NCBI GenBank assembly: GCA_016179185.1
Contig: JACORW010000018.1
Location: 1 to 64,000 of the forward strand
DNA: 64,000 bases
Source: Gammaproteobacteria bacterium
Lineage (GTDB): Bacteria; Pseudomonadota; Gammaproteobacteria; Eutrophobiales; Eutrophobiaceae
Reading direction: 5' to 3'
Part shown: one piece after another, positions 17,026 through 26,100 of the stretch
Layout: the number at the start of each line of letters is the position of its first letter
Position numbering within the stretch: position 1 is the first letter of the stretch
Made by a program: the position numbers and the translations under genes
Notes under the pieces: model-generated
The model's database searches: none
What the model saw: the letters and a program-made list of their open reading frames with translations, nothing else
What the model was told of the DNA's origin: nothing

Positions 17026-17538
17026 ATGGCAGTCATCGATCGAGTACTTGTAGGCGAATCGCTGGTTGGCGACGGCAATGAAGTCGCGCACATCGACCTG
17101 ATCATGGGACCGCGCGGCAGCGCCGCCGAAACCGGATTCTGCAATGCACTGGTCAACAATAAGGACGGTTTCACGACCTTGCTGGCCGTGGTCGCACCGA
17201 ATCTGGCGTGCAAGCCGAATACGGTCCTGTTCAACAAGGTAACCATCAAGGGCGCCAAGCAGGCGGTGCAGATGTTCGGACCCGCGCAGCGCGCAGTCTC
17301 CATGGCCGTCATGGATTGCGTCAAGGACGGCACCATTCCGGCCAATGAGGCGGACGACATTTTCATCTGCGTCGGCGTATTCATTCACTGGCTGGCGGCG
17401 GATGACAAGAAAATCCAGGACTACAACTATCAGGCGGTAAAGGAGTCCATCCAGCGCGCCGTGAAACGTGAGCCGAAGTCCGCGGAAGTGCTGAGCAAGC
17501 GCGGCAGCGCCAACCACCCGTTCCAGGCGCATGCGTGA
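17026..17538 (+). CDS. fae: Formaldehyde-activating enzyme
   Basis: This 170-residue protein is Fae: [18 protein letters not shown] (with the His near residue 22 expected for catalysis) and [19 protein letters not shown] are near-invariant. It condenses formaldehyde with H4MPT to methylene-H4MPT and is usually very abundant. A strong ribosome site GGAGGAG lies 7 bases before the ATG. It is separated by 115 bases from the upstream gene and followed by its own terminator, which suggests a separate high-level transcript. A heptad repeat starts at the first base after the stop codon. Confidence 0.97.
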   Translation: MAVIDRVLVGESLVGDGNEVAHIDLIMGPRGSAAETGFCNALVNNKDGFTTLLAVVAPNLACKPNTVLFNKVTIKGAKQAVQMFGPAQRAVSMAVMDCVKDGTIPANEADDIFICVGVFIHWLAADDKKIQDYNYQAVKESIQRAVKREPKSAEVLSKRGSANHPFQAHA

Positions 17539-17572
17539 GGCAGCTACAAGTCACAAGTTATAAGTCACAAGA
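17539..17572. repeat. Heptad repeat block (ACAAGTC/ACAAGTT) after fae
   Basis: Directly after the fae stop codon the sequence reads GGCAGCTACAAG and continues as degenerate 7-base units ending in ACAAG. The same stop-codon junction TGAGGCAGCTACAAG occurs after the mutase gene at 62385-62399. Confidence 0.7.
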
Positions 17573-17604
17573 AAACACAAAAAAACAACAAAAAGGTTTT
17601 TGAC

Positions 17605-17661
17605 GGTTGGTACACACACGCCAACCAACAACACACCCCGGCTCAGGCCGGGGTTTTTTTT
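17605..17661 (+). terminator. Rho-independent terminator of fae
   Basis: Stem CCCCGGC (17636-17642) / GCCGGGG (17647-17653) with a TCAG loop is followed by eight T. A weaker stem GGTTGG/CCAACC lies just before it. Together they should end the fae transcript efficiently. Confidence 0.92.
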
Positions 17662-17666
17662 GGAAA

Positions 17667-17764
17667 GGCAGCTACATGCGACAAGCCACAAGCTACAAGC
17701 TACAAGAAAGTGGCCGCGGAATTTCATTTGAGTTCTTGTTGCTTGTTGCTTGTAGCTTGTAGCT
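17667..17764. repeat. Inverted pair of heptad repeat blocks
   Basis: Units of ACAAGCT type on the plus strand (17667-17708) face their reverse complement CTTGTAG/CTTGTTG (17731-17764), so the transcript could fold into a long imperfect hairpin. The right-hand block forms the last codons of the HisA-like gene, whose C-terminus reads QLQATSNKQQELK. The repeat has therefore extended or replaced the gene end. Confidence 0.75.
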
Positions 17765-18428
17765 GAATCAACGTGCCCGTGTGCAGGGCTGTGGCCACCA
17801 GCGCGCCGCGGATCCCGCGCGCCGCTGCCAGTTCCAGGTCCGATGCGTTGCACACCCCGCCGGCGATGTGAAAGGCGCGATCCGGCGCGCGCGCCAGGAT
17901 CTCGTCAATGATCGGCCAAGCGGGGCCGGCGGATGTGCCGACGCTGGGAAGGTGCATGATGATGATGTCCCGCGGCCAGCAGCCGGGACTCTGCAGGACC
18001 GCGGGATCACCGAGGAAGCCACGTGCCGAAAAATCCAGCGACAGCACATAATCGGCGCCGGCCGCGGCCAGAGCGCGGAGCGCGGTTGCGTCCACACCGG
18101 TCTCCGTGCCGATGACGGTCCGGCAGCCGGGACCGGATGCGCCCGAACGCCGGTGGCCGGAATCCACCCAGAAACAGACGCCCGGAAAGCGCCGATGCAG
18201 TTGCAACAGCTCCCGATCGTGGTCGCCGCGCGCAAGTATGGCGCCCAGATCGGCGACATAGACGATCCTGAACGTGTGCAACCGCATCAGCGCGGAGATC
18301 ACTTCAATGGGTTCCGCCGATCGGCAAAGTGTGGACTGTAACGGGAGATACCTGGCGCGATCTCCGCCGCGGGCATGGACGACCTGCCCGTCCAGAAGGT
18401 CAATCGCGGGTATAATTGAAATATTCAA
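17724..18428 (-). CDS. HisA-like TIM-barrel protein of the H4MPT/methanofuran cluster
   Basis: This 234-residue protein resembles the HisA/HisF barrel: IIPAIDLLDGQVVHARGGDR at the start, YVADLGAI in the middle, and a phosphate-site-like FHIAGGVCNASDLELAAARG near the end. It is not the histidine-biosynthesis HisA by context: no his genes are nearby, and it is divergent from an mfnF-like gene 45 bases away. HisA-family proteins occur in bacterial C1 clusters and are presumed to work in cofactor synthesis; the reaction is unknown. The last dozen residues are encoded by an intergenic heptad repeat and are unlikely to be ancestral. Confidence 0.72.
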   Translation of the reverse strand: MNISIIPAIDLLDGQVVHARGGDRARYLPLQSTLCRSAEPIEVISALMRLHTFRIVYVADLGAILARGDHDRELLQLHRRFPGVCFWVDSGHRRSGASGPGCRTVIGTETGVDATALRALAAAGADYVLSLDFSARGFLGDPAVLQSPGCWPRDIIIMHLPSVGTSAGPAWPIIDEILARAPDRAFHIAGGVCNASDLELAAARGIRGALVATALHTGTLIQLQATSNKQQELK

Positions 18429-18473
18429 CCGTTATTCCTCCTCAACCCGCAGGATCGCATCCGGTTTCTCCCC

Positions 18474-19529
18474 GTGACCACGAGACATTGTTTCGGCTGG
18501 GACATCGGCGGCGCACATCTGAAAGTTGCCGAGCTCGCGCCTGACGGCGCCGTGGTATCGGCGGCGCAGTATGCCACACCGCTATGGAACGGCCTGCAGA
18601 GCCTCGATGGCTGTCTGTCGGGCGTCAGCCGCGCCCGTTCCACGCCGGACGTGCGGCACGCGGTAACGATGACCGGGGAACTGGTGGATTTTTTTACCGG
18701 TCGGCAGGCGGGCGTCACGGCGCTGCTGGAGGCGTTCGTCAGGCATTTTCCCGAGGAGCACACCGTGGTGTTCGGCGGGCCGCTGGGATTTCTGCCCGTT
18801 TCCGCGGCGCGCGCCGCGCCGGACAACGTGGCGTCGGCGAACTGGCTCGCCACGACGCTGTGCGCCGCGGGGCGCATTGAGCGTGGCGTGCTGGTGGACG
18901 TCGGCAGTACGACCACTGACATCGTCCCGTTTGCCGCGCACCAGCCGTGTAATCGCGGCTGGAACGACCAGGAGCGGCTGTCCTGCGATGAGCTGGTCTA
19001 CACGGGTATTGTACGCACGCCCGTCATGGCGCTGGTTCAGCGCGTGCCGTTCGCCGGCCGCTGGCAGAACATTGCGGCGGAATTTTTTGCGACCGCCGCC
19101 GATGTGTACCGGATCACCGGGGAACTGGACGACGCGGCGGACCTGCACGAATCCGCCGATCGCCGCGGCAAGTCGGTGGCGGAAAGCATTGCGCGACTGG
19201 CACGCATGCTGGGCGCGGAAGCCCGTGCCGGCGCGGAAGAAGCCGGCCGCTGGCGGCAAGTGGCCGAACACATCGCGGCGGTGCAACTGCGCATAATCGA
19301 GCGCGCCTTCACCGGCGTGCTGTCAAGTCTTGGGGCCGGATTGCCGGTGACGGTGGTTGGCGCCGGCTCCGGCTCGTTCCTGGCACGCAAACTCGCACAG
19401 CGCCACGGCTGCGGCTATGTATCATTCCCGGCACTGTTTGAGAGCTCGGCAGTTGCGCCCGAAGCGGTTGCAACCTGTGCGCCTGCGATTGCGGTGGCGG
19501 AACTCGCGCGGCGTGCGCGGCTGCAATGA
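18474..19529 (+). CDS. mfnF: H4MPT-linked C1 pathway protein, MfnF-like (hydantoinase/oxoprolinase fold)
   Basis: The GTG at 18474 gives 351 residues. FGWDIGGAHLKVAEL is an ASKHA-type phosphate loop, followed by TMTGELVDFFTGRQAGV and LVDVGSTTTDIVPF. These are hallmarks of the family whose archaeal member MfnF joins the tyramine and aminomethylfuran parts of methanofuran. In this setting it should help make the bacterial methanofuran analogue used by both formyl-methanofuran complexes. It overlaps pabB as ATGA and reads divergently from the HisA-like gene. Confidence 0.82.
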   Translation: MTTRHCFGWDIGGAHLKVAELAPDGAVVSAAQYATPLWNGLQSLDGCLSGVSRARSTPDVRHAVTMTGELVDFFTGRQAGVTALLEAFVRHFPEEHTVVFGGPLGFLPVSAARAAPDNVASANWLATTLCAAGRIERGVLVDVGSTTTDIVPFAAHQPCNRGWNDQERLSCDELVYTGIVRTPVMALVQRVPFAGRWQNIAAEFFATAADVYRITGELDDAADLHESADRRGKSVAESIARLARMLGAEARAGAEEAGRWRQVAEHIAAVQLRIIERAFTGVLSSLGAGLPVTVVGAGSGSFLARKLAQRHGCGYVSFPALFESSAVAPEAVATCAPAIAVAELARRARLQ

Positions 19530-20902
19530 AAATCGCCGAGCTGCCTTACCGGCGCAATTCCGCGGAGCTGTTTGAGGCAATCTGCGGCGAGCCGTGGAGC
19601 ATTTTCCTTGACAGCGGATATCCGCTCATTGATTCGGGCCGGTATGACATCCTGGCCGCGCGCCCGTATCTGACGATTACCACCAACGGGGCAGCGACGA
19701 CGATCCGCGGCGGCGGCGTCAGCGAATCCCCGGCCGATCCTTTCGCGCTGGTGCGCGAGCACCTCGGTGATCAGGCCGAGAACCGCTCCGGTATCCCGTT
19801 TTGCGGCGGGGCGATGGGTTACTTCGCTTACGACCTGGGCCGCCGGATAGAGAAGCTGCCCGCAAGGCTGGCGCGGGACGTCAGCCTGCCCGACATGGCC
19901 GTAGGCCTGTACGACTGGGCGGTGGTCGTGGATCACCACATGCGCCGCACCTGGCTTGTAGCCCAGGGCCGGTGCCCGGCGACGGAGCGGGACTGGCCCG
20001 GGCTGGAACGCATGTTCGGCGCAGCGTCGCAGACGCGCCTGCCGCGTTACACGGTGCGCGGCGACATCCTGTGCAACATGACCCGCGAAGATTACGCGCA
20101 GGCGTTCGGGCGCATCTGCCATTACATCCGGGAAGGCGACTGCTACCAGGTAAATCTGGCCCAGCGCTTCGAGATTGAGGTCAGCGGCGACCCGTGGGAC
20201 GTTTACCTCGACATGCGCCGGCACAACCCGGCGCCTTTTGCCGCATTTTTGCGATTGCCGGAAGGTGCGGTGTTGTCATCCTCGCCCGAACGCTTTCTGC
20301 AGGTCACTAACGGCAACGTCGAGACCAAGCCTATCAAGGGCACAATCCGGCGCTCGAAATTTGCCTATGAGGACAAGGCGCTCGCTGCGCAATTGCTGGA
20401 AAGCGAGAAGGATCGCGCCGAGAATCTGATGATCGTGGATCTGCTGCGCAATGATCTCGGAAAGAACTGCCGGATCGGCAGCGTGGCGGTGCCGAAGCTG
20501 TTTGCGCTGGAGAGTTTTGCAAACGTGCATCACCTGGTCAGCACCGTCACCGGCACGCTGGCGGAGGGCCGGCAGGCGTTGGACCTGCTGCGGGGCTGTT
20601 TCCCGGGTGGTTCCATCACCGGTGCGCCGAAGCTGCGTGCCATGGAGATCATCGAGGAACTGGAGCCGCACCGGCGCAACGTCTATTGCGGCGCCATCGG
20701 TTACGTGGGTTTTGACGGCAACATGGACACCAACATCGTCATCCGAACCGCGATCACCCAGGGTGACCGTTACCTGTACTGGGCCGGCGGCGGGATCGTT
20801 GCGGACTCGGATCTGAACGGAGAGTATGAAGAGTCCTTCGCCAAGGCGCAGGCGGTGCTGAGTCTGTTCGGCCGCGGTCTGGCGCGCAATGTGGGTAGTT
20901 AA
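19526..20902 (+). CDS. pabB: Aminodeoxychorismate synthase component I
   Basis: This 458-residue chorismate-utilising enzyme carries PIKGTIRR, the Lys form that separates PabB from anthranilate synthase (PIAGT), together with GDCYQVNLAQRF, ENLMIVDLLRNDLGK and PGGSITGAPKLRAMEII. It makes aminodeoxychorismate for p-aminobenzoate, a precursor of both folate and H4MPT. Placement between mfnF- and mfnE-like genes indicates that its main load here is H4MPT. Its end overlaps the next gene by 14 bases. Confidence 0.93.
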   Translation: MKIAELPYRRNSAELFEAICGEPWSIFLDSGYPLIDSGRYDILAARPYLTITTNGAATTIRGGGVSESPADPFALVREHLGDQAENRSGIPFCGGAMGYFAYDLGRRIEKLPARLARDVSLPDMAVGLYDWAVVVDHHMRRTWLVAQGRCPATERDWPGLERMFGAASQTRLPRYTVRGDILCNMTREDYAQAFGRICHYIREGDCYQVNLAQRFEIEVSGDPWDVYLDMRRHNPAPFAAFLRLPEGAVLSSSPERFLQVTNGNVETKPIKGTIRRSKFAYEDKALAAQLLESEKDRAENLMIVDLLRNDLGKNCRIGSVAVPKLFALESFANVHHLVSTVTGTLAEGRQALDLLRGCFPGGSITGAPKLRAMEIIEELEPHRRNVYCGAIGYVGFDGNMDTNIVIRTAITQGDRYLYWAGGGIVADSDLNGEYEESFAKAQAVLSLFGRGLARNVGS

Positions 20903-21545
20903 GCTCGGCGGCAGCCTGCTTACGTCCCCATGGCTGCGGCTTTGGGTGGACGTGCTGGCGGATCACGGCGCGGGCCGCGTGGTCGTTGTCCCCGGGGGAG
21001 GCCCGTTCGCCGACGCCGTACGAATGACGCAGCAGCGCTGGGGAATCGATGATGCCGCGGCCCATCACTTGGCGTTGGTTGCCATGGAGCAGCACGCGCG
21101 GATCCTCTGTTCCTGGCGCCGTGAACTCGTGCCGCAGCATAACATTGAGGGGATCGCCGCCGTCGCTCGGCAAGGGCGCGTGCCCGTATGGTTCGCCGCT
21201 TCCGAAGTGCTGGACGCGAACATACCCGCATCCTGGGACGTGACATCCGACAGCCTGGCCGCATGGCTGGCAGGTCGGCTCGGCGCGGAGGCAGTCGTGC
21301 TGGTCAAGACGCCGCGGCTGGGCGCACCGGCCGCCATGCCGGAATTAATACGGGAAGGGAAATTGGACCAATGGTTCGCCAAGGCGCTGGCGGGCTTCAA
21401 TGGTCGCGTTTCCTGGCTGGCCCATGGCGAATCCTCGGCCATGGCCGCCGGATTGCGCTCGGGCAGCCTGCCCGGCGTCGAAATCCGGCCGCAATCCGGA
21501 TCCCTGAAAAAGATGCGGACCCGCGAGGGGCCCGCACCGGAATAA
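20889..21545 (+). CDS. mfnE: Amino-acid-kinase family protein, MfnE-like
   Basis: This 218-residue protein starts with WVVKLGGSLL and has VVVVPGGGPFADAVR, the nucleotide and substrate loops of the amino acid kinase fold, but is shorter than aspartokinase or glutamate kinase. In archaea, MfnE of this fold phosphorylates aminomethylfuran phosphate during methanofuran synthesis, and relatives are conserved in bacterial H4MPT clusters. The ATG at 20889 lies within the end of pabB. It closes the plus-strand cofactor block. Confidence 0.78.
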   Translation: MWVVKLGGSLLTSPWLRLWVDVLADHGAGRVVVVPGGGPFADAVRMTQQRWGIDDAAAHHLALVAMEQHARILCSWRRELVPQHNIEGIAAVARQGRVPVWFAASEVLDANIPASWDVTSDSLAAWLAGRLGAEAVVLVKTPRLGAPAAMPELIREGKLDQWFAKALAGFNGRVSWLAHGESSAMAAGLRSGSLPGVEIRPQSGSLKKMRTREGPAPE

Positions 21546-21585
21546 AAGGCCTGGCATCCGGAAGAGGCTGGAGATACCAGGCAAG

Positions 21586-21605
21586 AGCCGAATTCCGTTT
21601 CGGCT
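21586..21605. other. Short hairpin after mfnE-like gene
   Basis: Arms AGCCGAA and TTCGGCT form a 7-bp stem between two converging genes. There is no T-run, so it is a weak terminator candidate at best. Confidence 0.35.
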
Positions 21606-21625
21606 TCCCCGCTAAGCTATTTGCG

Positions 21626-21919
21626 TCAATAGGGAGATTTTATTTTCTCCACCACAAATACATTTTCTTCCTCGAACTCAATCTCCTGACCTTCGTACTT
21701 GTGAATATCGGAAACCAGGGACGGTTGTACTATCCCGCTCAATTTCCCCGGCGCGCATCTGGTGACCATTACGCGAAATAATTGATCGGGTTTCGCGCGA
21801 AGATATGCAAAGTCATTGGGCTCGATAGCACGCTCCGGCGGTTTCCGTCGCGACGTCCCGGAAGACGCGACTGACGGTCCACCGGCATTCCTGCACACCA
21901 AATTGAGTTGGGGTCTCAT
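21626..21919 (-). CDS. Hypothetical protein after nrdB
   Basis: A 97-residue reading frame starts 4 bases after the nrdB stop on the same strand. The C-terminal half (KLSGIVQPSLVSDIHKYEG, then an acidic EIEFEEENVFVVEK run) looks like folded protein, while the N-terminal third is basic and low in pattern. I do not recognise a family and see no cysteine pattern that would suggest a ribonucleotide reductase redox partner. The spacing to nrdB is the main reason to accept it. Confidence 0.42.
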   Translation of the reverse strand: MRPQLNLVCRNAGGPSVASSGTSRRKPPERAIEPNDFAYLRAKPDQLFRVMVTRCAPGKLSGIVQPSLVSDIHKYEGQEIEFEEENVFVVEKIKSPY

Positions 21920-21923
21920 CGCG

Positions 21924-23141
21924 TCAGTCCCAGTTCAAGGCGCCACCGGTCTGGTACTCGGTGACGCGCGTTTCAAAGAAATTCTTCTCCTTCTTGAGGT
22001 CCATCAGTTCGCTCATCCACGGGAACGGATTGGTGGCGCCGGGGTACTGCTCCGGCAGGCCGATCTGCGCGCAGCGGCGGTTGGCGATGAACCGGAGGTA
22101 TTCCTCGAACATCTTCGCGTTCAGCCCCAGCACGCCGCGCGGCATCGTGTCCGCGGCATATCGCGATTCCAGTTCCACGGCCTCGCGCAGCATGCCGATG
22201 ACCTCCTGCTGGAACGCGGCGGTCCACAGTTGCGGATTTTCAATCTTGATCTGGTTGATGACGTCTATGCCGAAATTCATGTGCATGGACTCATCCCGCA
22301 GGATGTACTGGAACTGTTCGGCGCAGCCGGTCATCTTGTTGCGCCGGCCCATGGACAACACCTGCACGAAGCCGACATAGAAGAAGATGCCTTCGAACAC
22401 GATGTAGAACGCGATCAGATCGCGCAGCAGGCGCTGGTCGTTCTCCGGCGTGCCGGTGTGAAAATCTGGATCCCCGAGGCTTTGGGTGAAGCGCATCGCC
22501 CATGCGGCCTTGTCGTGGATGGATGGGACCTCCCGATACATGTTGTATACTTCGGCTTCATCGAGCCCCAGGGATTCGACGCAATACTGGTAGGCATGCG
22601 TGTGCAGCGCCTCCTCGAATGCCTGCCGCAGCAGGTACTGACGGCACTCGGGGTTGGTGATGTGGCGGTACACGGCCAGCACCAGATTGTTGGCAACCAG
22701 GGAATCCGCCGAGGCGAAGAATCCGAGGTTGCGCTTGATGATGGTGCGCTCGTCCGCGCCCAGCCCGTCCGGGCGGCGCCACAGCGCTATGTCCGCGGTC
22801 ATGTTGATTTCCTGCGGCATCCAGTGGTTCGCGCAGGCGTCCAGGTATTTCTGCCAGGCCCACTTGTACTTGAACGGCACGAGCTGATTGAGATCGGCGC
22901 GGCAGTTGATCATGCGTTTGTCGTCCACGGTGATCCGCGCCGCGCCAAACTCCACGTTTTCCAGTCCGGTGACGCCCTGCTGTCCGCCGTTGCGGGAATC
23001 CGGTTGCGGCGCGGCTACTGGTGCCGGCGCGGGCGCCGGCGGACTGTTCAGGGCGGCCGCCACCGCCAGCATCGGCTCCGGCGCCGCGCTCCTGACGGAG
23101 CGTCGTGCGCTGCTGATCGGATCTTCCCAGTTGGTCACCAT
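21924..23141 (-). CDS. nrdB: Class Ia ribonucleotide reductase small subunit
   Basis: This 405-residue protein holds the di-iron tyrosyl radical centre. The motif [11 protein letters not shown] provides Glu, His and, four residues later, the Tyr that fits the radical position. [19 protein letters not shown] and [11 protein letters not shown] provide the other metal ligands. A proline/alanine-rich stretch at residues 30-45 is a linker of no clear function. It lies 36 bases downstream of nrdA and is co-transcribed with it. Confidence 0.95.
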   Translation of the reverse strand: MVTNWEDPISSARRSVRSAAPEPMLAVAAALNSPPAPAPAPVAAPQPDSRNGGQQGVTGLENVEFGAARITVDDKRMINCRADLNQLVPFKYKWAWQKYLDACANHWMPQEINMTADIALWRRPDGLGADERTIIKRNLGFFASADSLVANNLVLAVYRHITNPECRQYLLRQAFEEALHTHAYQYCVESLGLDEAEVYNMYREVPSIHDKAAWAMRFTQSLGDPDFHTGTPENDQRLLRDLIAFYIVFEGIFFYVGFVQVLSMGRRNKMTGCAEQFQYILRDESMHMNFGIDVINQIKIENPQLWTAAFQQEVIGMLREAVELESRYAADTMPRGVLGLNAKMFEEYLRFIANRRCAQIGLPEQYPGATNPFPWMSELMDLKKEKNFFETRVTEYQTGGALNWD

Positions 23142-23177
23142 GGATTCCCCCTTGTTGGAATTGTCCTGGCGCGCGCC

Positions 23178-26100
23178 TTACTGGCAGGCCTCGCATTCCG
23201 GATTGTCGATGGCGCAGAGCTTGGCTTGCTCCGCTTCCGCAAAGCCGCGATCCACCGCCGCCAGTTTGTTTTCGCGCCCGCCGCTCAGCGTGCTCTTTTC
23301 CACGTGCGTCGCCCCGAGGCTGCGCAGGTAGTAGGTGGTCTTCAATCCCCGTACCCAGGCCAGCTTGTACAGGTTGTCCAGCTTCTTGCCGTTGGGGGCG
23401 GCCATGTAAAGATTCAGTGACTGCGCCTGGTCAATCCACTTCTGACGGCGGGAGCCGGCCTCGACCAGCCAGCGCGGGTCAATCTCCCACGCGGTGGCAT
23501 AAAGCGCTTTGAGGTCATCGGAGATGCGGCCTATGGGCTGCACGCTGCCGTCGAAATATTTCAGGTCATTGACCATGACCTCGTCCCACAGGTTGCGCGC
23601 CTTCAGGTCGCGAACCAGGTACGGGTTCACGACGGTAAACTCGCCGGACAGGTTCGATTTGACGAACAGGTTCTGGTAAGTGGGCTCGATGGACTGGCAC
23701 ACGCCGCAGATGTTGGAAATCGTGGCGGTCGGCGCGATGGCCATGCAGTTGGAATTGCGCATGCCGACCTTTTGCACGCGCTTGCGCAGCGCCTCCCAGT
23801 CCATCCGCACGCTGCGGTCCACTTCCAGATAGCCGTTGCGCTCCTGCTCCAGGATGCCGAGGGAGTCTATTGGCAGGATACCCTTGCTCCACAACGAGCC
23901 CTTGAATGTGGAGTAGGGCCCGCGTTCCGCCGCCAGCTCCGTCGAGGCCTTGATCGCGAAGTAGCTGACCGCCTCCATGCTGGCGTCTGCGAATTCCACC
24001 GCCGCTTCCGAAGCATACGGGATGCGCAGCCGGTGCAGCGCGTCCTGGAAGCCCATGATGCCCAGTCCCACCGGGCGATGCTTCAGGTTGGAACGGCGCG
24101 CCTGTGGGACACTGTAATAGTTGTAGTCAATGACATTGTCCAGCATGCGCATCGCGGTGCGCACGGTCTGCTCCAGCTTCTCCATCCGCAGGCCGTTCTC
24201 GTCCACGTGCTCTGCCAGGTTCACGGAACCCAGGTTGCAGACCGCGATCTCGTCATCGGAGGTATTCAGCGTGATCTCGGTGCACAGGTTGGAGGAATGC
24301 ACGACACCGGCGTGCTGCTGCGGCGAACGCAGGTTGCACGGATCCTTGAACGTCACCCAGGGATGGCCGGTTTCATACAGCATGGACAGCATGCGCCGCC
24401 ACAGGTCCACGGCGCGCACCTGCTTGAAACAGCGGATCTGCCTGCGCGCCGCGGCCGCCTCGTATTCCTCGTAACGGCGCTCGAACGCGGCGCCATACAG
24501 GTCGTGGAGATCCGTTGTTTCATCCGGGGAGAACAACGTCCACGGGCCGTCTTCAGACACCCGCTTCATGAACAGGTCCGGCACCCAGTTCGCGGTGTTC
24601 ATGTCATGGGTGCGGCGGCGGTCATCGCCGGTGTTCTTGCGCAGATCCAGGAATTCCTCCACGTCCAGGTGCCAGGTTTCCAGGTAGGCGCACATGGCAC
24701 CCTTGCGCTTGCCGCCGTTATGCGCCAGCGCGGCGCTGGTCATGTAGGATGTATCGCCTTCGACTTTCAAATCGCACACAAAGGGCACGGGCTCAATGGC
24801 CTTCACGGCGCGTACGCGCGTGAACAACCAGTTATTCCAGATCAGCCAGTTACGCTTGTGGATTGGGCGGCAATCCACCAGCGTCGCGATCTCCGGCACT
24901 GCCGGTATGCGCAGGTCATAGGCCTTGACGGTGCCATGAATGTGAGCGGTGGTGCCGTCAGAACGGTGGGCAACATGATCTTGTGCGCGCTCACGGAATT
25001 GTCCGGCACAGGGCACGCCCAGGCGCAATAATTGGTAACGCAGGCCTTCCGCCAGACCTTGCGACGTACTGGTGAAATAGATTTCCTTGCCGCGACTGAC
25101 GCCGCCGTCCGTTTCCAGCAATCCACGAATGAGCTGCAGGGTCTGCGCGTTTGGCAGGTGCATGAACCGGGGCGCAATGCGCTTGTTGCCCTCCGTGTCG
25201 TACAGATCCGCATAATCGAACGGCAGCGTCGGGGCGCCCGCGCCGACGCTACGCCCGGTGGTGCCGTTTCTGATCACGCCGCGCCCCGCAGCCCAATGGA
25301 TCTGCGCATAGGTTTCGCCACGACCGGTTTCCCAGCAATGGATGCCACGCTCGCTCAGGTAATCGCGCACGAACTGCAGGTGCGCATCACGACATGGGTG
25401 GCCGGACACGCCCCATTGCCTTCCGTCTTTCGATAGATGGCCATCGCCCAGCAGGATGCCGTACAGGCGGCAATCGTCGGTGTCGAGTCCAGGCACCGGC
25501 ACGATCTCGCTGGGGATGACTTGCGCCACGTAGTCGCCGCGTTGCAACTGCCCGGCCTCGACCCACGCCGGGCGGACCTTGCCGCGCTCCAGCCAGGACA
25601 GCGTTCGATCGTTCGCCTGTTCCATCGGCACGCCACGGATCGCCCAGAGCGGATGCCCGGCGGTGACTTTGAGCGGGTGCAGGCTGTGCTTGACGCGGAT
25701 CTCCACCATGGGATCAGTCTGGTTGTAAGCCAGACGGTCGGTTACTTCCCGGTAAATGCCGTGCTGGCCGAGCACCAGATCGCCGATCTCAATGTCCTTG
25801 ATGGACTTGACGCCGGCGGCGGTAAATACGCTGGTGTCTGAGGCGAAGCACTGATTCACTGCTACCGCGGTGTCGTTGGCCACCTTCATGAACGGCACCA
25901 CGCCCTGGGAGCGGCCGTTGGTGCCCTTGATGTGGGCACCCATGGCGCGCACCCGCGTCCAGTCATTGCCCAGCCCGCCGGCGAATTTGGACAGCAACGC
26001 ATCGTCCCGGATGGCGCTGAAAATGCCGTCCAGATCGTCCGGCACCGTGCTCAGGTAGCAGCTCGAAAGTTGCGGTCGCAGCGTGCCGGAGTTGAACAAT

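Noticed and set aside
17539-17764. CRISPR-like array
   Set aside because: The units are 7 bases and degenerate, with no spacers of regular length and no cas genes in the window.
17724-18428. Histidine biosynthesis HisA
   Set aside because: No other his gene is near, it is divergent from an mfnF-like gene, and the neighbourhood is entirely C1 cofactor synthesis.
19526-20902. Anthranilate synthase TrpE
   Set aside because: The PIKGT motif with Lys is the PabB form, and the neighbours need p-aminobenzoate.
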